From positions 473,299 through 537,298 of the forward strand of contig NZ_CP023004.1 in assembly GCF_003096195.1 (NCBI RefSeq): 64,000 nucleotides of DNA, in the 5' to 3' direction. The notes below the pieces were generated by a model. That model saw only the letters and a list, made by a program, of their open reading frames with translations. It was not told the origin of the DNA and ran no database searches. This DNA is from Ereboglobus luteus. GTDB taxonomy: Bacteria > Verrucomicrobiota > Verrucomicrobiia > Opitutales > Opitutaceae. Of the stretch, positions 56,494 through 64,000 are shown in pieces; the stretch's first letter is position 1; each line of letters starts with the position of its first letter. The translations under genes and the position numbers were made by a program.

Positions 56494-56617
56494 GGGGATA
56501 TGGGGTTGGGGTGGGCGTGGAGTTCCACTCCATTCAAACCGCGCCCCATGAGTTTACAACCCCAAACATCACACGGCCACCGGTCTGGCGATGACTCCGT
56601 GTTCCGGGAAATCCCGC

Positions 56618-56953
56618 CTACGCCTTCTTCACAAAACACGCTTTCAGCGCCATCGCCACTCCGTCGATACGGCAATCGATCTCGTGATCGCCATCGACCA
56701 GCCGGATGCCTTTCGCCTTCGCGCCCTGTTTCAAAACTCCCGACGAGCCGCGCAATTTCAGATCCTTGATGAGCACAACCGTGTCGCCGTCCGCGAGCAC
56801 ATTGCCGTTGGCATCCTTCACGACGCGCGCACCACTCTCCTCGGCGGCGGCCTCCTTGGGCCATTCGTGTCCGCAGGTGGAGCATTCCCAGTGGGAGGGA
56901 TGCTCGAGAATATCTTCAAGTGTGCAGGCGGGACAGGCGTCGGGTTTGGTCAT
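56618..56953 (-). CDS. PhnA/YjdM-family zinc-ribbon protein
   Basis: Predicted 111-residue protein. An N-terminal zinc ribbon has CPAC and CSTCGHEW. The C-terminal domain has DANGNVLADGDTVVLIKDLK and LKQGAKAKGIRLVDGDHEIDC, which is the PhnA/YjdM pattern. The family was named from phn operons but is not needed for phosphonate use; its true role is unclear. Length is normal. It lies alone between the TonB receptor and an L,D-transpeptidase, all on the minus strand with gaps above 100 bases. Confidence 0.9.
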   Translation of the reverse strand: MTKPDACPACTLEDILEHPSHWECSTCGHEWPKEAAAEESGARVVKDANGNVLADGDTVVLIKDLKLRGSSGVLKQGAKAKGIRLVDGDHEIDCRIDGVAMALKACFVKKA

Positions 56954-57088
56954 GATTAAAAAAGTGTGCGCGGACGAGATGCCTCACAGCTCCGTGATTG
57001 TCCAATCGAAACAATATCCGCTGATGGAAAACGCATCATTTCACGCGCATTTGGTTTCCCCGCCGCGCCACAAAAAAACGTCCGTCCG

Positions 57089-58069
57089 TCATGGCAGCAC
57101 GATCACCTCGGTGTCGATTTCGACGAGTTCAACGAGCGCAAGCGCGTCCCAGTTTGCGAGACGGAAACAACCGTGCGATTCAGTGCGGCCCACTTTTTCC
57201 GGTTCCGGCGTGCCGTGTATGCCGTAGCCGGATTTGTCGAGGCCGATCCAGACGAGGCCGACTGGATTGTTCGGGCCGGGAGGGATGATGAGTTTTCGCC
57301 CGAGCTCGCGGGCCTCCTCGGATTCGGTGAAAATCTCGGGATCGAATGTGTAGTTGGGGTTGGGCGCGATGGTTTTGACACGCAGTGTGCCGACGGGGCG
57401 CTTTTCGATTTTGCGCGCGATGCTCACGGGAAAATGCGCAAGGAGGCGGCCGTCGTCAGCGCGTGCCTGAAGTGTGTGCTCGGCAAGGCTGATAATGATG
57501 CGCGCTGCTTTTTCACCGGCGTGAATCGTGGCGGCGCGCGTCGCGGGGCTCGCATCGGGGATGACGATGATCGTGCCGGGCTCGATTTTTTCCCAAACCA
57601 TGTTGGGATTGAGCTGGCGGAGAAGCGCGGGATGCGCACGGGCCTGCTCGGCCGCCATTTCGAGCGCGGTGGCGTAGTCGAGCGAGGGCTGTTGCGATTT
57701 GCCGAGCCAGGTCGGCGGAACGGGACGGAGCGAGGCGATATCCCCGGCAGTGACAATGCGCGTGGTGAGCGAAGGCGCGGCAAGCGCGAGCGCTGCGCGT
57801 GTTTCCTCGTTGAGCCTGCCAGTGGCGTCGAGTGACTGCTCCTCCTGAAACGCGATCAACGCGGCGCGAGTTTGCGCGCCAAACTTGCCGTCAATCGGCC
57901 CGCTGGAAATATTGCGGCGCGCAAGCGCGATCTGGACTTCGAGAACATCCTCCGGCGGACGGGGAAACTCGCCGTCATCGGCGGCGCCGCAGATTCCAAA
58001 GCCCAAAAACCAAATGCCAAAAAGACGGCACATGGCACCGCGCATTCCGATTTTTTGGGATTTTCTCAT
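57089..58069 (-). CDS. L,D-transpeptidase (YkuD) with peptidoglycan-binding domain
   Basis: Predicted 326-residue exported enzyme. The signal peptide (about 1-29) contains FGIWFLGFGIC. Residues about 40-100 are a PG_binding_1 domain (VQIALARRNISSGPIDGKFG, short form PIDGKFGAQTR). Residues about 132-171 resemble a LysM-like region ending GTIIVIPDA. The YkuD domain (about 190-326) has HGT at 285-287 and SHGCFRLANWD with the nucleophile C301. It should form or exchange 3-3 cross-links in peptidoglycan or attach proteins to it. It lies downstream of a Gfo/Idh/MocA gene with a gap of 57 bases. Confidence 0.93.
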   Translation of the reverse strand: MRKSQKIGMRGAMCRLFGIWFLGFGICGAADDGEFPRPPEDVLEVQIALARRNISSGPIDGKFGAQTRAALIAFQEEQSLDATGRLNEETRAALALAAPSLTTRIVTAGDIASLRPVPPTWLGKSQQPSLDYATALEMAAEQARAHPALLRQLNPNMVWEKIEPGTIIVIPDASPATRAATIHAGEKAARIIISLAEHTLQARADDGRLLAHFPVSIARKIEKRPVGTLRVKTIAPNPNYTFDPEIFTESEEARELGRKLIIPPGPNNPVGLVWIGLDKSGYGIHGTPEPEKVGRTESHGCFRLANWDALALVELVEIDTEVIVLP

Positions 58070-58126
58070 TTGGAATTTCTTTTGAATTTCAGAACTTGGA
58101 ATTCAGCGCACCGTTTCAAAACGCAC

Positions 58127-59278
58127 TCACGGACGGAAGGATTTTGACCAGTCGGTTGTTACGGGAACACTCTTTTGCACCTTCTCAATTCTGGAGGTGG
58201 CGATTTGCTGCTTGAGAAGTTGTTCATAGCGCCGGGCGTCCATCGGAAATGGAATGCTCTCGCCGGTCCACGCGGACATGAGCATGGCGTTGGCGAGTTC
58301 GACGGAATACATCCCCTCGGCGGCGGGCGCGACGAGGGACTCGCCTCGCAGAATCGCGTCGGTGAAGTTTTGCATGATGCCGACGTGCTGCGGACCGTGA
58401 TCGGGAAAGGTGAAAACGGACTCGGTCGTCGCCGGCAGCGCAAAGCCCTCGGTGGCGGTGCGGCTGAAACGCGTCATGCCGGTTTCATTCCGGCGGAAAA
58501 CAATTTTTTCGTCCTCGTAAACAATACGCCCGCGCTCGCCGACTATCTCGAGCCGGTGCGTGCCCGGCGCCTCGCCGGTGGACGCGATGAAGACGCCCGT
58601 GGCGCCGTTCGTGAACTCGATGTAAGCGGTGACATCATCCTCAACCTCGATCTGGTGGTAGCGGCCGAACCCGGCGTGGGCGGTCACGCGCACCGGCAAG
58701 CCGAACAACCATTGGAGCAAATCGAGATTGTGCGGACACTGGTTGAGCAAAACACCACCGCCCTCGCCCGCCCACGTGGCGCGCCACGCGCTCGACGCAT
58801 AGTAGGCCTCGGTGCGAAACCAGTGAGTCACAATCCAGTTCACACGGCGGATTTCGCCGAGGTCGCCGCCGCGGATGAGTTCGCGGATTTTGAGGTAATA
58901 CGGATCGGTGCGCTGATTGAAAACAGCCGCGAAAACAAGATTGCCGTCGGTGTGCGCGGCGACGAGGCGCGCGGCATCGGCCTTGTGGACGGCGACGGGT
59001 TTTTCAACCAGCACATGCAGTCCCGCCTTGAGCGCGGCGATTCCGACGGGAACGTGAAAATAGTGCGGCGTCGCGATGAGGATGGCGTCGATGAGGCCGG
59101 AGGCGATCATCTCGTCGGCCGTGGCAAAACCGCGCACGCCGGGAAATCGCGCGAGCTTGCCCGGATCGGTATCCGCGATGGCGGCGAGTTCGAGATCGCG
59201 CACCTTGCCGTCGATGATGTTTTGGGCGTGAACCCCGCCCATGCCCAATCCGACAACGCCTATTCTTACTTTTTTCAT
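58127..59278 (-). CDS. Gfo/Idh/MocA-family oxidoreductase
   Basis: Predicted 383-residue NAD(P)-dependent enzyme. The Rossmann motif is VGLGMGGVHAQ at the N-terminus. EKPVAVHK carries the conserved lysine of the family. The C-terminal sheet domain is complete (RATWAGEGGGVLLNQCPHNLDLLQWL, with the usual HNLDL). The ATG at 59276-59278 directly precedes the dinucleotide motif. These enzymes oxidise or dehydrogenate sugars and cyclitols; substrate cannot be set. It could share a transcript with the YkuD gene. Confidence 0.92.
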   Translation of the reverse strand: MKKVRIGVVGLGMGGVHAQNIIDGKVRDLELAAIADTDPGKLARFPGVRGFATADEMIASGLIDAILIATPHYFHVPVGIAALKAGLHVLVEKPVAVHKADAARLVAAHTDGNLVFAAVFNQRTDPYYLKIRELIRGGDLGEIRRVNWIVTHWFRTEAYYASSAWRATWAGEGGGVLLNQCPHNLDLLQWLFGLPVRVTAHAGFGRYHQIEVEDDVTAYIEFTNGATGVFIASTGEAPGTHRLEIVGERGRIVYEDEKIVFRRNETGMTRFSRTATEGFALPATTESVFTFPDHGPQHVGIMQNFTDAILRGESLVAPAAEGMYSVELANAMLMSAWTGESIPFPMDARRYEQLLKQQIATSRIEKVQKSVPVTTDWSKSFRP

Positions 59279-59438
59279 CCGCGCATAAAAATGCACGCGA
59301 CTTGCGCCTTCGCGAATAAAAAAACGGAATGCGCCGAAAATGCGAATGCGCGGCGTGATTTTTGTGATTTGTTGACGTTATTTTTTAAAAAACTCGTGGA
59401 CTCGCGCGCCAAATCCCGCAACCTGACAGGTTCCAATT

Positions 59439-60419
59439 ATGAAAACACCCATTCGTGTCGCTGTTACCGGCGCTGCCGGACAAATCGGTTATTCGCTCCT
59501 CTTCCGCATCGCCTCTGGCGCGATGTTCGGCCCGGAGCAACCCGTCATCCTCCATCTCATTGAGATCGAGCCCGCGCTTCCCGCGCTCAACGGCGTGGTG
59601 ATGGAACTGCAAGACTGCGCGTTCCCGCTCCTCAAGGGCATCGTCGCAACCGCCGACCTCAACGCCGGCTTCAAGGACGTCAACTGGGCGCTGCTCGTCG
59701 GCTCCGTTCCCCGCAAGCAAGGCATGGAGCGCAAGGACCTGCTCAGCATCAACGGCAAGATCTTCACCGGCCAGGGCAAGGCGATCGCCGCCAACGCCGC
59801 CAAGGACGTGCGCATCTTCGTCGTCGGCAACCCCTGCAACACAAACTGCCTCATCGCCATGAACAACGCGAAGTCGATCCCCTCCGACCGCTGGTTCGCG
59901 ATGACCATGCTCGACCAAAACCGCGCCGTCACGCAGCTCGCGATGAAGGCCGGCGTCGACACGACCGAGGTCAAGAACCTCGCCATTTGGGGCAACCACA
60001 GCTCGACGATGTATCCCGACTACTTCAACGCCAAGATCGGCGGCAAACCCGCCACCGAGGTCATCAAGCACGAGATTTGGTTCAAGGACACCTTCATCCC
60101 GACCGTGCAGCAACGCGGCGCCGCCATCATCAAGGCCCGCGGCCTCAGCTCCGCCGCCTCGGCCGCCAACGCGGTCGTCGACACCGTGCGCAACCTCGTC
60201 AACCCGACGCCCGCCGGCACCTGCTTCAGCGTGGGCGTCTGCTCCGACGGCAGCTACGGCATCGAGAAGGGCCTCATCTACTCGTTCCCGATCGTCAGCG
60301 ACGGCAAGAACTGGAAGATCGTGCAAGGCGTGGAAATCAACGAATTCTCGCGCGAGAAAATGACCGCCACCGAGAACGAGCTCAAGGAAGAGAAGGCGAT
60401 GGTCGCCGAGTTGCTCTAA
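59439..60419 (+). CDS. mdh: Malate dehydrogenase
   Basis: Predicted 326-residue NAD-dependent enzyme that interconverts malate and oxaloacetate in the TCA cycle. The N-terminus has [31 protein letters not shown] carries an Arg of the active site, and GNHSS carries the catalytic His. The sequence class is the type 2 MDH seen in cytosolic eukaryotic and many bacterial forms. It is monocistronic, with a hairpin terminator 42 bases after the stop. Confidence 0.96.
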   Translation: MKTPIRVAVTGAAGQIGYSLLFRIASGAMFGPEQPVILHLIEIEPALPALNGVVMELQDCAFPLLKGIVATADLNAGFKDVNWALLVGSVPRKQGMERKDLLSINGKIFTGQGKAIAANAAKDVRIFVVGNPCNTNCLIAMNNAKSIPSDRWFAMTMLDQNRAVTQLAMKAGVDTTEVKNLAIWGNHSSTMYPDYFNAKIGGKPATEVIKHEIWFKDTFIPTVQQRGAAIIKARGLSSAASAANAVVDTVRNLVNPTPAGTCFSVGVCSDGSYGIEKGLIYSFPIVSDGKNWKIVQGVEINEFSREKMTATENELKEEKAMVAELL

Positions 60420-60460
60420 GAGGGGCAACCGCGCAACAAGCAAAATTCTTCCGCACTTTC

Positions 60461-60491
60461 AACGGCGTCCGCAAAAACGGACGCCGTTTTT
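60461..60491 (+). terminator. Rho-independent terminator of mdh
   Basis: Eleven-base stem AACGGCGTCCG (60461-60471) with 60478-60488, six-base loop, then a T run. Confidence 0.9.
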
Positions 60492-60658
60492 TTGCGCATG
60501 GTGGTTTTCAAGCGCAAAAACCGGCTCACTTAAATTGGAACCAATAGAGCGTTTTTATAAATAGTTGTGGTCGTTTTTGACAGGGCGGTCGGCAGACTGT
60601 CGCTAGCGTTCGAAACTCCAAACCCGCCGCGTTTGGCGCGCAAACTCAACCGCCTTTG

Positions 60659-63600
60659 TTATCGTTGCCTGTTTTTAGCGGATGCTTTTTTGCCGGCTTC
60701 CTTTTCGATGAGACGCTGCAATTCGCTCGCGCGGCGCTTCATCGCGTCGGACGATTTCGGATCATTCTTCAATTCGTTTATCACCGCTTGCGCTTCCTCG
60801 TGGCGTTTCAGGCGCCAGTAAACTGTCGCCAGCGCGTAGTGGGTTTTGTCGCGTTCGCGCATGTGCGGAAGCGCCTCAAGCACGGCGTTCATTTTTTCGA
60901 CGCGTATATTTGGATTCTGCGACTCTATGATCGCGAGCATTTCATACGCCTCCATGTAATCGGGCGCGAGTTCGATGGCGCGGTCAGCAAGCGCCGCATA
61001 TTTGGCGGCGGCCCTGGCGGACATAAGGCGACCCGGTTTGTCGGGTTTGATGTCGTCGTATTTTAGAAGCTCGACATAGACTTTCGGATTGGCCGCGTTT
61101 TTTTTGATCGCCTTGGCCTTGTAATGTGCGGCGGTTTTGGCGTCGTTCATGCGCATTTGCGCCTCGGCAAGAATTTCATAAACGCGCGGATTTTCCGGGT
61201 ATTTCTTTTCCAACTTGAACATGACGTCGAGGGCCTCGAGAGACACGGTGGTGGGAGTCATGCCGGCGCGCCAGGCCAGGCCGGCGAGCTCAATTTCGAT
61301 TTCCTCATCGTCCGCCAGCCGGGTTGTGATTTTGTTTCTGATGGGATCGGCGGGAATTGTGGTGGTGGTGGCCACATATTCCCCGGCGCGCATATAGGAA
61401 TTGAGCGCTTGTTCCAGTCCCTTGTAATCGGAACCAAAAACCTTTTCAAAAGCCTTGGCGGTGTCGCCTCGCGGGGGCGATGTTTCGGCAGCGAAACGCA
61501 TCAGGTTTGGCACGGTGTAGGGTTCGTTGTTTTTGCCGAGCATCGCATAATGCAGGAGGAGCCACGAGAGCGCGTAAAATTTGGCCGTCTCGGGACCTCC
61601 TCCCTGATAATAGGGGCTGCGGTAGCCGACGTTGAACAGGGTGCCCAACGGCAACGGTGGAGTGCGGGTTATTGTCTTGAGACGCATTTCCTCCACACGG
61701 CCAAAAGTCACGGTGTCTCCACGGATGGAGGCCGTTTCATAAACTCCGGCCATGCCCTCGCTAAACCACAGGGGAACCCTCGGTCCCATCCGGGTGGAAA
61801 TCAGGGAGTGGATGTATTCGTGGATGATCAGTCGCTGGCCGAACCGGCCCGCGTGTCTCATCATGATGCGCGATTGCAGGTGTCCTCCAAAATACTTGCC
61901 GGGAGGTGTGTGCGCCTTTCTGTCGGGACCGTCGGGCCGATAGCGTTCGTAGTGTTCATTGTCATCAAATATGAATATCAGCGGCTTGGGATCATAGATG
62001 CGGCCCTGCGGAATCGTGCGAAAAAAGAATTCGCGGAATTGTTCGAGTTGGATGAGCAATTGAAGGGACGCATATTCGTGGGCGGAAGTGAATATGTCGA
62101 AATGCTCGCTGGAGAGTTTCAGCCATCTCTCCTTGGTGCCAGGTTCCATGGGCGCGGGCTTCGGAGGCGCTTGTTTGGATTTCGGAAGCGGGGCCGGGGC
62201 GGGCGCACCGGTTTCCTTTGCGATGCGCCGCTGCAACTCGTGCGCGAGGCGCTTCATGTCATCGGACGATTTTGTATCACCCATCGTTTCATTTAACATC
62301 GCTTGCGCTTCGTCATGGCGTTTCAGGCGCCAGTAAATCGTCGCCAGCGCAACGCGTGTTTTGCCGCGCTCGCGCATGCGCGGAAGCGCCTCCATGATGG
62401 GTCTCGTTTTTTCCACGCGCATAACCGGGCTTTGCGACTCGATGATCGCCAGCATTTCATACGCCTCCATGCAATCGGGCGCGAGTTCAATGGCGCGGTC
62501 AACAAGCGCTTTGCATTCGGCGGCCGTCTTTTCCGGCACCAGGCGCCCGGGTTTTCCCTGGTCGATTAGAGTCCCGATGAGCTCGATATATGTCATCGGA
62601 TTAGCGGTGTTTTTCTCAACCGCCTTGGCCAGGTAATTTGCGGCGGCTTGGTTGTCGCGCTTGCCCGTTTGCATTTCCGCCAGGAGTTCGTAAACACGCG
62701 GGTTTTCCGGATGCTCTTTCTCCAACTCGCGCAGGGCGGCCATGGCATCGGGGGCCTTGTTGACGCGCCAGGATAAACCGGCACGCTCGAGCTCGAACTC
62801 CTCGTCCGTGACGGCTAGGGAGGTGATTTTATTCCGAATGGGGCTTGTGGGGATTCTGGCCGTTGACTTCTCGTATGCCCCGGCGCGCAAGTAAGAATCG
62901 AGAGCGTCTTCCAACGTTTTATAATCGAAGCCGAAAACTTTTTCAAAAACTTCGGAAGTGATCGCACCTGGACGCGATGACTCGTCGGCAAAGCGCAGCA
63001 AGTTTTCCAGTGTGCAGGATTCGCTGTTTTCGCCGAGCATCGCGTAATGCAAAAGAAGCCACGCCTGTGAGCGGAACTTGCCCGTCCTGTCGTTTTCCTT
63101 GTAGTGTGGGCTGTTGCGATTGGCGGTAAACAGGGTGTCGAGCGGTATCAGGGGCGGGCGGCTTATTGTCTGGAGTCGTATCGCGTTCGTTCTGCCAAAA
63201 GTAACGGTGTCGCCATTGGCGCTGAGCGTTTCGAAAACTCCGGCCAGCCCCTCTTCCAGCCAGAGGGGAACATCCGGTCCGAGTCGCGCGTTGATCAACG
63301 AGCAGGCATATCCGTGATAACTAATGTGGACGGGCAGCCGCCCGCGATTGACTGTTATCATGATGCGCGGCCGTAATCGTCCTTCCAAATAAGGGGTCGC
63401 GGCCTGGCGCGCTCCTGCATCTGGATTCTTGAATAAGAGGCGGGAGCGTTGTTGATGGGAGTTAAATATAAATATTAGCGGCTTGGGTTCGCAGGCGGAG
63501 TCCCGCATGTGCGGAATCGTGCGCAGGACAAATTCGCGAAATTGCTCAAGCTGGACGAGCGCGTGCATGGATCCGCGCTCGCTTGCCGAACTGAGCATCT

Positions 63601-63730
63601 CGAAGTGCTCGCTGGTGAACTTCAGCCAGTTCTCGTCGTCGGAGGGCTCGGGCTGCGCCACGGTGACAATGGCGCATAACAAGAAAAACAAGGTCAGTAT
63701 GAGGGCACGCATAGGGGGCGAGGGTTTCAT
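60659..63730 (-). CDS. Tandemly duplicated DUF1570-like metallopeptidase with TPR-like regions
   Basis: Predicted 1023-residue exported protein with a signal peptide (about 1-25). It consists of two homologous halves, about 30-510 and 530-1010, joined by a Pro/Lys-rich linker. Each half has a start WLKxxSEHFxxxxSA, a middle PxWxEGxAGVxET, a helical part, and TPR-like helices (HPENPRVYE, AIELAPDYMEAYEMLAIIESQ). In the second half HEYIH at residues 637-641 is a gluzincin zinc motif, with a downstream Glu in the WFSEGMAGVYE stretch. In the first half the same position is HGYAC (139-143), so the catalytic Glu and second His are lost. It resembles the DUF1570 group of secreted zinc peptidases. The substrate is unknown. 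No partner gene is adjacent. The ATG at 63730 suits the signal peptide. Confidence 0.78.
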   Translation of the reverse strand: MKPSPPMRALILTLFFLLCAIVTVAQPEPSDDENWLKFTSEHFEMLSSASERGSMHALVQLEQFREFVLRTIPHMRDSACEPKPLIFIFNSHQQRSRLLFKNPDAGARQAATPYLEGRLRPRIMITVNRGRLPVHISYHGYACSLINARLGPDVPLWLEEGLAGVFETLSANGDTVTFGRTNAIRLQTISRPPLIPLDTLFTANRNSPHYKENDRTGKFRSQAWLLLHYAMLGENSESCTLENLLRFADESSRPGAITSEVFEKVFGFDYKTLEDALDSYLRAGAYEKSTARIPTSPIRNKITSLAVTDEEFELERAGLSWRVNKAPDAMAALRELEKEHPENPRVYELLAEMQTGKRDNQAAANYLAKAVEKNTANPMTYIELIGTLIDQGKPGRLVPEKTAAECKALVDRAIELAPDCMEAYEMLAIIESQSPVMRVEKTRPIMEALPRMRERGKTRVALATIYWRLKRHDEAQAMLNETMGDTKSSDDMKRLAHELQRRIAKETGAPAPAPLPKSKQAPPKPAPMEPGTKERWLKLSSEHFDIFTSAHEYASLQLLIQLEQFREFFFRTIPQGRIYDPKPLIFIFDDNEHYERYRPDGPDRKAHTPPGKYFGGHLQSRIMMRHAGRFGQRLIIHEYIHSLISTRMGPRVPLWFSEGMAGVYETASIRGDTVTFGRVEEMRLKTITRTPPLPLGTLFNVGYRSPYYQGGGPETAKFYALSWLLLHYAMLGKNNEPYTVPNLMRFAAETSPPRGDTAKAFEKVFGSDYKGLEQALNSYMRAGEYVATTTTIPADPIRNKITTRLADDEEIEIELAGLAWRAGMTPTTVSLEALDVMFKLEKKYPENPRVYEILAEAQMRMNDAKTAAHYKAKAIKKNAANPKVYVELLKYDDIKPDKPGRLMSARAAAKYAALADRAIELAPDYMEAYEMLAIIESQNPNIRVEKMNAVLEALPHMRERDKTHYALATVYWRLKRHEEAQAVINELKNDPKSSDAMKRRASELQRLIEKEAGKKASAKNRQR

Positions 63731-64000
63731 GTGCGTGCTCTGAGACTGGACACAAACACGGCGCGCGCAAGCAAATCACCATGCGACGCCTCGGCGCGAA
63801 ATCACGCGTGCGACACGGAGCGGCTGCGTCTCGCTGCCGGACGCGAGCAAAGCGAGCGCCCGCGCGTGTTTGTTTTTCGAATTCAAAACGGCTTCTCTAC
63901 GGCGCTTTCGCATTCGCACGCGCACAGCCGAATGGCGAGGCCGATGGCCTCGTCCGGCGGCGGGACGCGCGCCGCTCCTCGCACACGCGCCCATTCATAC
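63731..64000. other. Unassigned end of window
   Basis: No gene supported. The minus-strand frame at 63776-63994 has no recognisable product and could be chance in GC-rich DNA. A small hairpin GAGGCC-GAT-GGCCTC lies around 63941-63955. Confidence 0.4.

Noticed and set aside
63776-63994. 72-codon minus-strand frame at the window end
   Set aside because: Arg/Ala-rich chance frame in GC-rich DNA without a recognisable product.

Overview
The window is GC-rich, densely coded chromosomal DNA, most likely from a Gram-negative member of the Verrucomicrobiota, probably Opitutaceae-like. Three things point there: very large autotransporters built from PATR-type and T5SS/PEP-CTERM-type repeats, a TonB receptor with an N-terminal carboxypeptidase-like domain, and SD-poor gene starts. 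The taxon is inferred from gene content only; no rRNA is present. I saw no tRNA, CRISPR array, prophage or recognisable insertion sequence.

Layout. 1-315 is the 3' end of a Gfo/Idh/MocA-type oxidoreductase. 326-23350 holds two same-direction (minus) autotransporter genes, of 1676 and about 5712 codons, separated by an AT-rich spacer. They are paralogues; the giant one looks like the small one plus an expanded N-terminal rung region and a roughly 9 kb insertion of extra repeats before its beta-barrel. 23990-29424 carries envelope and housekeeping genes: M23 peptidase, HemW-like radical SAM protein, lipoprotein, an orphan histidine kinase overlapping rnhB. 29624-34836 has rpmB, cimA and a lysC-thrC pair split by a four-helix-bundle gene that is flanked by inverted microrepeats. 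35101-36546 is an ECF sigma operon. 36590-43904 has a VOC protein, a peptide-binding lipoprotein divergent from an M16 peptidase, a GH43-type protein and an MBL-fold hydrolase. 44019-48891 has smc (with an unusual low-complexity insertion) and a membrane zinc peptidase. 49341-53080 has gdhA, a PfkB sugar kinase and a secreted DUF1080-like protein. 53312-59278 runs on the minus strand: a TonB receptor with a probable 3' frameshift, PhnA/YjdM, an L,D-transpeptidase and a Gfo/Idh/MocA oxidoreductase. mdh and a tandemly duplicated peptidase-like protein close the window.

How it fits together. Aspartokinase, threonine synthase and citramalate synthase serve threonine, isoleucine and related synthesis. 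Glutamate and malate dehydrogenases link nitrogen and central carbon. GH43, DUF1080-like, Gfo/Idh and KDG-kinase-like proteins suggest life on plant- or host-derived sugars. The many secreted proteins and surface adhesin-like giants suggest a surface-active lifestyle.

The most unusual material is the nested repeat architecture of the giant autotransporter, the microrepeat family shared between the lysC-thrC cassette and the inside of smc, and the duplicated peptidase whose first copy has lost its zinc motif.
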